Origin: Gemmatimonadaceae bacterium
Lineage (GTDB): Bacteria > Gemmatimonadota > Gemmatimonadetes > Gemmatimonadales > Gemmatimonadaceae
Direction of reading: 5' to 3'
Length of the DNA stretch: 5,210 nt
NCBI GenBank assembly: GCA_017881545.1
Contig: JADGQU010000213.1
Span: 1 to 5,210 of the forward strand
Shown here: piece after piece, positions 1 to 4,597 of the stretch
How the letters are laid out: the number at the start of each line of letters is the position of its first letter
How positions within the stretch are numbered: the stretch's first letter is position 1
Notes under the pieces: generated by a model
Seen by the model: the letters and a program-made list of their open reading frames with translations, nothing else
Database searches by the model: none
What the model was told of the DNA's origin: nothing
Position numbers and translations under genes: made by a program

Positions 1-420
1 GAGGGAATCGTCCCGGGCGGCGGCGTCGCGCTCATTCGTGCGCAGAAAGCGCTCAAGACTCTCAAGCTCGCGGAAAGCGACGAGCAGATCGGTGTCGACA
101 TCATCCGTCGCGCCATCGAAGAGCCGATGCGCATCATCGTGCAGAACGCCGGTGGCGAAGGCTCGATCGTAGTCGAGAAGATTCGCCAGTCGAAGGAGAA
201 CAACTACGGCTACAACGCGCTCAGCGATGAGTACGAGGATCTGGTTGCGGCCGGCGTCATCGACCCGACCAAGGTTACACGTACCGCGCTTCAGAACGCG
301 GCGTCAATCGCGGGACTTCTGCTCACGACCGAAGCATTGATCGTTGAGAAGAAAGAGCCGGCCGGTGCGGGTGCACAGGGCGGCGGTGGTGGTCAGGGCG
401 GTATGGGCGGGATGTACTAG
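1..420 (+). CDS. groEL: Chaperonin GroEL (60 kDa, Hsp60), C-terminal part; 5' end outside the window
   Basis: Frame 1 is open from the first base and encodes 139 residues ending in TAG. Seen: the GGGVALIR segment at residues 7-14, which in GroEL is part of the equatorial nucleotide pocket; NNYGYNA near residue 72; and GVIDPTKVTRTALQNAAS near 95-112, the signature end of the equatorial domain, including the Asp that contacts ATP. The tail is Gly/Met rich (GGGGGQGGMGGMY), like the flexible tails that project into the GroEL cavity, but it ends in Tyr rather than Met. GroEL forms a double-ring ATP-driven folding chamber in the cytoplasm with GroES. The fragment corresponds to roughly the last quarter of a protein of about 545 residues. 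groES would be expected upstream, outside the window. A strong terminator follows 23 bp after the stop, so groEL is the last gene of its transcription unit. Identification is secure. Confidence 0.98.
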   Translation, partial: EGIVPGGGVALIRAQKALKTLKLAESDEQIGVDIIRRAIEEPMRIIVQNAGGEGSIVVEKIRQSKENNYGYNALSDEYEDLVAAGVIDPTKVTRTALQNAASIAGLLLTTEALIVEKKEPAGAGAQGGGGGQGGMGGMY

Positions 421-443
421 AGCTGGCAACTCGCCGGAATCTC

Positions 444-481
444 AAGCGGGAGTCGCGAAAGCGGCTCCCGCTTTTGCTTTT
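444..481 (+). terminator. Intrinsic terminator of groEL
   Basis: The arms at 444-456 and 461-473 pair over 13 bp with a single G-U wobble (A-G-T-C versus G-G-C-T inside the arm). They close a GAAA tetraloop (457-460) on a C-G pair, a very stable GNRA-type loop. The descending arm runs into TTTTGCTTTT (472-481). This is a textbook rho-independent terminator, 23 bp after the groEL stop, and it separates groEL from the methionine operon. Confidence 0.93.
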
Positions 482-496
482 GGAACTACAACTGCG

Positions 497-524
497 AGTT
501 GGCCTCTTGACCGGAAAGCCAACT
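497..524. promoter_or_regulatory. Inverted repeat around the metX -35 box, possible operator
   Basis: AGTTGGC (497-503) and GCCAACT (518-524) are perfect 7-bp inverted arms with a 14-bp spacer, so arm centres are 21 bp (two helical turns) apart. The -35 box (507-512) lies in the spacer. The repeat lies upstream of the predicted transcription start, so it would act in DNA rather than as an RNA hairpin. Half-sites two turns apart over a promoter suit a dimeric regulator that blocks RNA polymerase; this is inference and I cannot name the protein. The arms do not look like the MetJ met box (AGACGTCT). A chance repeat is possible. Confidence 0.4.
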
Positions 525-535
525 AGAGATATTAT
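507..535 (+). promoter_or_regulatory. Sigma70-type promoter of the metX-metB operon
   Basis: TTGACC (507-512) matches the -35 consensus at 5 of 6 bases. TATTAT (530-535) matches the -10 consensus at 5 of 6. The spacer is exactly 17 bp. The predicted start of transcription is about position 542, some 14 nt before the first helix of the SAM-II aptamer, which would give a leader of about 133 nt. It lies just after the groEL terminator, in an AT-richer stretch than the surrounding genes. Boxes, spacing and context agree, but the start site is predicted, not measured. Confidence 0.8.
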
Positions 536-555
536 CGAAATACAACTGAAGACCC

Positions 556-606
556 TGTGGTAATTTGCCGCGTATTGCAGCCACGTTAAATAAATGCTAA
601 AAAGCG
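556..606 (+). promoter_or_regulatory. SAM-II riboswitch aptamer (S-adenosylmethionine sensor)
   Basis: The leader folds as the SAM-II H-type pseudoknot. P1 is 556-560 with 581-585 (one U-G, four Watson-Crick pairs). The 20-nt loop carries the conserved ATTT (563-566) and GTATTGCA (572-579). The 3' part carries GCTAAAAAG (596-604). The pseudoknot pairs G577-C597, C578-G596 and A579-U595. A second segment pairs C569-G606, G570-C605 and C571-G604, with U573-A602, U575-A600 and U576-A599 possible between them. From memory of the SAM-II crystal structure, U564, U565, U576 and U598 correspond to the uridines contacting adenine or the sulfonium. SAM-II aptamers are known upstream of metA, metX and metB-type genes, mainly in Proteobacteria, and switch expression off when SAM is abundant. 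The next genes are metX-metB, which fits exactly. Decisive test: Rfam SAM-II (SAM_alpha) covariance model search. Confidence 0.93.
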
Positions 607-646
607 AGGAACGCCCGCGGCCACACAGCCACGGGCGTTCTGCTTT
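601..646 (+). terminator. Terminator-like hairpin, probable riboswitch expression platform
   Basis: The core stem pairs 609-617 with 632-640 over 9 perfect bp. After a C618/A631 mismatch it continues with 619-620/629-630 around an 8-nt loop (621-628). An outer helix can add 601-605 (AAAGC) with 642-646 (GCTTT). The tail TTCTGCTTT is U-rich but interrupted, so the terminator is weaker-looking than the groEL one. The outer helix shares bases 601-605 with the 3' strand of the aptamer pseudoknot, but the 9-bp core does not, so a SAM-bound aptamer and the core stem can coexist. No start codon follows the AGGA at 607-610 at a usable distance, which argues for control of transcription rather than direct masking of a ribosome site. 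A role as pause or processing hairpin cannot be excluded. Confidence 0.65.
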
Positions 647-652
647 ATGCGC

Positions 653-672
653 GGAGTCCTCAACCAGACTCC
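653..672 (+). promoter_or_regulatory. Small hairpin enclosing the GGAG element before metX
   Basis: GGAGTC (653-658) and GACTCC (667-672) are perfect 6-bp complements around an 8-nt loop, ending 2 nt before the metX ATG. GGAG (653-656) is the only Shine-Dalgarno-like element near this start, but it sits 18 nt from the ATG, too far for normal use, and would be paired in the hairpin. metX therefore seems to start without a standard ribosome site, or to be translationally damped. A 6-bp match in such a short stretch may be chance. Confidence 0.4.
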
Positions 673-674
673 CC

Positions 675-1616
675 ATGACTTCACAGCAGCTCGAGATCGA
701 CCCCGCGCCACCGCTTCACGACTTTCCCATTTGGGAGATCGTCGGACCCCGTGGCGCGCCGGTCATCGCCGTACTCGGCGGTATCTCCGCGTCGAAACAC
801 GTCACATCGTCCGCTTCGAATCCCGCGCCCGGCTGGTGGGAAGATGTGGTTGGAACTGGGCGCGCAATCGATACTCGACAGTTTCGGGTCCTCGGCATCG
901 ACTATGTCACGAGCGGAAGGAGCGCCGCCCCGGTCACGACCAGCGATCAGGCTGAAGCGCTTGCCACTGTCATGAATCAAGCCGGCATTCACAGCCTGCA
1001 CGCACTGATAGGCGCATCCTACGGAGGGATGGTCGCGCTTGCGTTCGGCGCCGCGTTCGCGGAGCGTGCGAGCCGCCTGATCGTGATCAGCGCGGCCCAC
1101 GAGAGCGATCCGCTCGCGACGGCCCTTCGACACCTTCAGCGGCGCGTCGTCGCGCTCGGAAGTGCGGTGGGCAGGGAGCGCGATGGATTGGCGATCGCTC
1201 GCGGCATCGCGATGACGAGCTACCTGACCCCTCAGCACTTTGAGGACCGCCTCAACGGAATAGATCGGGACGATTCACGCCTCGTCGAGGATCGCATCGG
1301 ATGTTACCTGAAGCGGCACGGCGAGGCGTTCGCCGAACAATGGACGTCGGAGAAGTACAACGCGCTCTCGCTCTCGCTCGATCTTCACAGGATCCGCCCC
1401 GAGGATGTCACAGTCCCGACGACCGTGATAGCAATCAGCAGCGACCGGTTGGTCCCCGTAGCGCAGAGTCGCGAGCTCGCGCACAGGCTGGGCGGTCCCA
1501 GTCAGTTCATCGAGCTGGACTCATCCTTCGGCCACGATGCGTTCCTCGGCGATTCCTCTCGCGTTGCTCCATTCATCAACGAGCTGCTTCAGCTCGAAGT
1601 GGAGGTGGTGTCATGA
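675..1616 (+). CDS. metX: Homoserine O-acyltransferase, MetX family (probably O-succinyltransferase)
   Basis: This 313-residue alpha/beta-hydrolase-fold enzyme activates the hydroxyl of homoserine with an acyl-CoA, the first committed step of methionine synthesis in the cytoplasm. Seen: the nucleophile elbow GASYGG with Ser115, a probable catalytic Asp257 (SSDRLVP) and His287 (GHDAFL), in the order expected of the MetX triad. DPLATALRHLQRR (145-157) and DLHRIRPEDV (236-245) resemble the shorter MetX branch known from Xanthomonadales, several of which use succinyl-CoA. The acyl donor is an inference; acetyl-CoA is the alternative. The ATG at 675 is chosen because the upstream in-frame ATG at 594 lies inside the riboswitch, and the 27 extra codons would translate the terminator hairpin. 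No good ribosome site precedes 675. The last codons overlap metB by 4 bp. Expression is probably controlled by SAM through the leader. Confidence 0.9.
   Translation: MTSQQLEIDPAPPLHDFPIWEIVGPRGAPVIAVLGGISASKHVTSSASNPAPGWWEDVVGTGRAIDTRQFRVLGIDYVTSGRSAAPVTTSDQAEALATVMNQAGIHSLHALIGASYGGMVALAFGAAFAERASRLIVISAAHESDPLATALRHLQRRVVALGSAVGRERDGLAIARGIAMTSYLTPQHFEDRLNGIDRDDSRLVEDRIGCYLKRHGEAFAEQWTSEKYNALSLSLDLHRIRPEDVTVPTTVIAISSDRLVPVAQSRELAHRLGGPSQFIELDSSFGHDAFLGDSSRVAPFINELLQLEVEVVS
1601..1615 (+). promoter_or_regulatory. Strong ribosome binding site fixing the metB start
   Basis: GGAGG (1601-1605) lies inside the last codons of metX, 7 nt before the ATG at 1613, which is ideal spacing. It selects this ATG over the much longer open frame reaching back to 1301. 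The ATGA overlap (1613-1616) suits termination-reinitiation coupling between metX and metB. It contrasts with metX, which has no usable site of this kind. Confidence 0.88.
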
Positions 1617-2854
1617 CCGACCAGATCCGGCATTCATCCGTGCGTCCTCCGCAGCAGCCGGCGACTCGCGCAGTACGTGCGGGCATAGCGACCGATCTGC
1701 ACCACGGCGCGGTCGTGCCTCCGATACATCTCTCTTCAACCTTCGCGTTTGAGGGGTTCGGAAAGAAAAGGCTCTACGACTATACGCGTACAGGCAATCC
1801 GACCCGCGAGTATCTCGCCAACGCGCTCGCGGAGCTCGAGGGTGGGGAGGGAGCGGTTGTGACGAGCACCGGAATGTCGGCGGTGGCTCTGGTACTCCAG
1901 CTCGTGCGGCCCGGCGATCTCATACTTGCCGCGCACGACTGTTATGGCGGAACGCATCGCATCCTGCGCTCTCTCGCTGCCCGCGGCCAATTCGATGTTG
2001 CGTTTGTCGACCTCACCGGAGAAACGGCCGCGGACATTGTGAAATCACGCGGGCCAAAACTGCTGTGGATTGAAACGCCGAGCAATCCGCTGCTCCGGGT
2101 GACGAACCTTGCTCTGATCATTGAGGCGGGGCACCAAGCTGGTGCCATTGTGGCTGTGGACAACACCTTCCTCTCGCCTGTGTTGCAGCGGCCGATCGAC
2201 TTCGGCGCCGACCTCGTGGTCCACTCGACCACGAAGTACCTCAACGGACATAGTGACGTCGTCGGCGGTGCCGTCATAGCGTCGGACGCAGCGCTCGTCG
2301 AGGAGCTGGCGTGGTGGGCGAACTGCCTCGGAATCACGGGTGCTCCCTTCGACAGCTTTCTCACGCTGCGGGGCGTGCGCACACTTCACGCGCGGATGCG
2401 CGTCCACTGCGAGAACGCCGCGCGGGTGGTCGAGCTGTTGTGCGGCCACGACGCGATAAAGCGCGTCTACTATCCGGGACTGAGCTCGCATCCGGGGCAC
2501 AGCGTCGCTGCGTCGCAGCAGAAAGGCTTCGGCGCCATGGTGAGCTTTGAGGTAAACGGCGGAATTGCTGGCGTGGAGCGGCTCGTCAACGCGCTCCGGT
2601 GTTTTACGCTCGCCGAATCGCTGGGAGGTGTCGAGAGCCTGGTCGCGCATCCGGCGACGATGACGCACGCGTCAATGGATGATGCGGCACGCGCGACCGC
2701 GGGAATCGAGGATTCGCTGTTGCGGCTGTCAGTCGGAATCGAGCACGCCGACGACCTCGTGGCGGATCTCGCCGCCGCGCTGGACGATACCGCCGAGTGC
2801 GTTTCTCATAGTTACTCAGGGAGGGAAAGCACCGACGTGGAGGCAGCCGTCTGA
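1613..2854 (+). CDS. metB: Cystathionine gamma-synthase, PLP-dependent Cys/Met metabolism family
   Basis: This 413-residue fold-type I PLP enzyme joins cysteine to O-acylhomoserine to give cystathionine, the second step of transsulfuration. Seen: VVPPIHLSSTF (34-44), YTRTGNPTR (57-65, whose Tyr and Arg hold the phosphate from the partner subunit in this family), the ring-stacking Tyr111 in HDCYGG, Asp183 in VDNTFLSP for the pyridine nitrogen, Lys208 in HSTTKYLNGHSDVVGG for the Schiff base, LAESLGGVESL (333-343), and Arg371 in RLSVGIE for the substrate carboxylate. The whole protein, including LAWWAN (232-237) and Glu335, follows E. coli MetB closely, which favours gamma-synthase over MetC, MetZ/MetY or methionine gamma-lyase. 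E. coli MetB is 386 residues; this one has about 11 extra at the N-terminus and an 18-residue polar tail after 395. It is co-transcribed with metX, overlapping by 4 bp. Confidence 0.95.
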   Translation: MTDQIRHSSVRPPQQPATRAVRAGIATDLHHGAVVPPIHLSSTFAFEGFGKKRLYDYTRTGNPTREYLANALAELEGGEGAVVTSTGMSAVALVLQLVRPGDLILAAHDCYGGTHRILRSLAARGQFDVAFVDLTGETAADIVKSRGPKLLWIETPSNPLLRVTNLALIIEAGHQAGAIVAVDNTFLSPVLQRPIDFGADLVVHSTTKYLNGHSDVVGGAVIASDAALVEELAWWANCLGITGAPFDSFLTLRGVRTLHARMRVHCENAARVVELLCGHDAIKRVYYPGLSSHPGHSVAASQQKGFGAMVSFEVNGGIAGVERLVNALRCFTLAESLGGVESLVAHPATMTHASMDDAARATAGIEDSLLRLSVGIEHADDLVADLAAALDDTAECVSHSYSGRESTDVEAAV

Positions 2855-2872
2855 CTGTTGCACTAGCGTGTG

Positions 2873-2897
2873 CCGGGTTGCAGTATCTACGACCCGG
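2873..2897 (+). promoter_or_regulatory. Hairpin between metB and the DUF2911 gene, possible weak terminator
   Basis: CCGGGTTG (2873-2880) pairs with CGACCCGG (2890-2897) over 8 bp with one wobble, around a 9-nt loop. It starts 18 bp after the metB stop. No T-tract follows, so it is not a standard intrinsic terminator; it could stabilise the metB transcript end or lie in the leader of the next gene. I see no convincing promoter in this 80-bp gap, so the downstream genes may be partly read through from the methionine operon. Confidence 0.4.
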
Positions 2898-2934
2898 GAA
2901 GTCACCCCTCATGCTCTTGCAGCAGGATGCCATC

Positions 2935-4116
2935 ATGTCAGCGAAGTTTGCGTCAGTAGCGTTCATCCTTGTCGCGGCCGGCTCGCTTGCCGCTCAGGCG
3001 CAGGATACCCGTTATATCGTCACTCGGCTGGGAACAGATACCGTCGCGATCGAGCGCTACACGCGATCGCCGGGCAAGTTGGAAGGAGACGTCGTGCTGC
3101 GAAACCCACGCGTGCAGACGTATCACTACAGTTCCGATCTCGGCGCGCGAGGGGAGCTCAAGAACTTTCGTCTGACGGCGCGCCGCGCCGACGCGGATCC
3201 CTCAGCGCCCCCGCGAATTCAGGTAGTCGATACATTCGACGATTCGGTCGCCGTCATTGAGGTTTCGCGCGCTGGTGCCCGCGACACCGCTCTTTCCGGC
3301 CGCAAGACGTATCGCGGACGTATAACCGCACAATTTCCAAGCGAGCCGCCCGCTTACGGCATCTACGAACAGATTCTCTCGAGTTCCGGGCTGAAGGGCG
3401 ACACCGTCTCGTTTGTCCTCATGAGCCCCGGCGGCGGCCCGGCGCCGGCGATCATTCTCCGCAGGAGAGGAGCCGACTCCGTCGCATTCAACAGCACATT
3501 TTTCCCCGGCTGGATCGAAGTCGCCCGCGTCGATTCGCGCGGCCATATTCTGGGTGTGAATTCGCTCGCGACGACCGTGAAGACAGTGGCCCAAACCGCT
3601 CCGGGTCTTGACTACGACCGCGTTGTATCCGGGTGGGCCGCTGCCGAAAAGGCAAAGGGGCCCCTGGGTCAGATGTCACCGCCCGACACAACGAGAGCGA
3701 CTGTCGGCGGAGCGAACCTCGCCGTTGCGTATAGCCGTCCATTCAAGCGTGGCCGCGTGATCTTCGGCAACGTGGTTCCGTGGAATCAAGTGTGGCGCAC
3801 GGGTGCCAATGCGGCGACGGTCTTCAGCACGGACAAAGATCTTGTATTCGGAAGCACGGTGGTGCCCGCGGGCAAATACACGTTGTGGACCGTGCCGACT
3901 CCGACGGGAGCGAATCTGATCTTCAACAGCGAAACGGGGCAGTGGGGCACCGACTATCACGCCGACAAGGATTTTGCGCGAGTTCCCCTCGCGACGAAGC
4001 AGGTGTCACCGCCAGTGGAGCAATTCGTGATCGCCGTGGCTCCCCAGGGGTCAGGCGGCGTGCTGCGCTTCTCATGGGACGATAAGGAGTTCACGGCACC
4101 GTTCACGGTGAAATAG
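2935..4116 (+). CDS. Secreted DUF2911-domain protein with an extra N-terminal domain
   Basis: 393 residues of unknown function. Residues 1-22 are a Sec signal peptide: Lys4, a hydrophobic core at 5-18, and an AQA cleavage site before Gln23, so it is predicted to be periplasmic. There is no lipobox Cys. Residues 23 to about 240 look beta-rich and match no family I can name. Residues about 246-393 are DUF2911: SPPDTTRATVGGA, YSRPFKRGRVIFGNVVPW, VWRTGANAAT, VPAGKYTLWTVP and ETGQWGT, in the usual order. DUF2911 proteins are exported and common in Bacteroidota and Gemmatimonadota; none I know has a proven activity. The ATG at 2935 is chosen because AGGA (2924-2927) lies 7 nt before it and it begins directly with the signal peptide. 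In-frame ATGs at 2878 and 2911 would put about 20 poorly fitting residues in front. The next gene starts 2 bp after the stop. Confidence 0.85.
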   Translation: MSAKFASVAFILVAAGSLAAQAQDTRYIVTRLGTDTVAIERYTRSPGKLEGDVVLRNPRVQTYHYSSDLGARGELKNFRLTARRADADPSAPPRIQVVDTFDDSVAVIEVSRAGARDTALSGRKTYRGRITAQFPSEPPAYGIYEQILSSSGLKGDTVSFVLMSPGGGPAPAIILRRRGADSVAFNSTFFPGWIEVARVDSRGHILGVNSLATTVKTVAQTAPGLDYDRVVSGWAAAEKAKGPLGQMSPPDTTRATVGGANLAVAYSRPFKRGRVIFGNVVPWNQVWRTGANAATVFSTDKDLVFGSTVVPAGKYTLWTVPTPTGANLIFNSETGQWGTDYHADKDFARVPLATKQVSPPVEQFVIAVAPQGSGGVLRFSWDDKEFTAPFTVK

Positions 4117-4118
4117 CG

Positions 4119-4550
4119 TTGACGTCGCCAGGGAATCCGGCGCGGAGCGATCATTGGCTCCGCGCCATCGGTTACGGGTTGCTAGCGGAGATCTCGACCG
4201 TCGTCACCATCATCGTGGTGACAGTACTGTATCGATACGTCTTCGCGCGGGGGCTGACGGCCGCGGAGTACGATTTGTTCAACGGTCGCGTCGGAGCAGT
4301 AGTCGGTATCGTCGGTGGGACGCTCTACACGTTTCTCTTCGCGCAGCGATTGATGCGTCAAGTCTCGGCACGATTCGTCGCGCACGGAATCGTAGCTGCG
4401 CTCGCGGCCATCGCGCTCTCGGTTGGCGGATCGATCGCCGGCCATCATGGTGTCCCCAGCGGTTACATGCTTGCCTCGGTGCTCAAGATCATTGCCGGGG
4501 GCTTGGCGGGATTTCTCGCGACCAGGGGCGGAAGGCCGCGCGTGGCCTAG
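4119..4550 (+). CDS. Small four-helix membrane protein of unknown function
   Basis: 143 residues, no family recognised. Four hydrophobic segments are visible, at about 17-41, 57-75, 86-107 and 114-134, with short loops containing Arg and Lys. A hydrophilic start (1-13) and an Arg-rich end (TRGGRPRVA) probably face the cytoplasm. The start is TTG at 4119, 2 bp after the DUF2911 stop; no ATG or GTG gives a full first helix. A weak GGTG (4107-4110) lies 8 nt upstream, so translation probably depends on coupling to the preceding gene. Tight spacing suggests an operon with the DUF2911 gene and possibly a shared envelope role, which is inference. The gene ends 47 bp from the convergent L,D-transpeptidase gene; that gap shows no clear terminator. 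The frame is coherent as a membrane protein, supporting a real gene. Confidence 0.72.
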   Translation: MTSPGNPARSDHWLRAIGYGLLAEISTVVTIIVVTVLYRYVFARGLTAAEYDLFNGRVGAVVGIVGGTLYTFLFAQRLMRQVSARFVAHGIVAALAAIALSVGGSIAGHHGVPSGYMLASVLKIIAGGLAGFLATRGGRPRVA

Positions 4551-4597
4551 TCTTCATCCAGAGCCGCGATGAGAAGCCGCTCAATCGCTGTCTTCGG

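Noticed and set aside
565..592. Possible promoter TTGCCG with TAAATA, 16-bp spacing
   Set aside because: The -10 match is poor (3 of 6), and both segments are explained as the conserved loop and tail of the SAM-II aptamer. A much better promoter lies at 507-535.
594..674. N-terminal extension of metX from the ATG at 594
   Set aside because: It lies in the riboswitch pseudoknot and terminator hairpin, has no ribosome site, and gives a polar, low-similarity peptide before the conserved protein.
681..1238. 185-codon open frame on the minus strand inside metX
   Set aside because: Antisense shadow typical of GC-rich coding DNA. The plus strand has a full MetX catalytic architecture, and no recognisable domain is seen in the shadow.
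1301..1612. 104-codon upstream extension of the metB frame
   Set aside because: It overlaps conserved metX sequence including the catalytic Asp and His. GGAGG at 1601-1605 points to the ATG at 1613, where MetB similarity begins.
2045..2668. 207-codon minus-strand frame inside metB
   Set aside because: Composition is Arg/His rich with no domain, and it is fully covered by the well-conserved MetB frame.
2858..2886. Promoter before the DUF2911 gene (TTGCAC, 17 bp, CAGTAT)
   Set aside because: Only 3 of 6 matches in each box, no better than chance.
4551..4597. Bidirectional terminator between the convergent genes
   Set aside because: Only a 4-bp GAGC/GCTC match and no T-tract on either strand. 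I see no supportable signal in this 47-bp gap.
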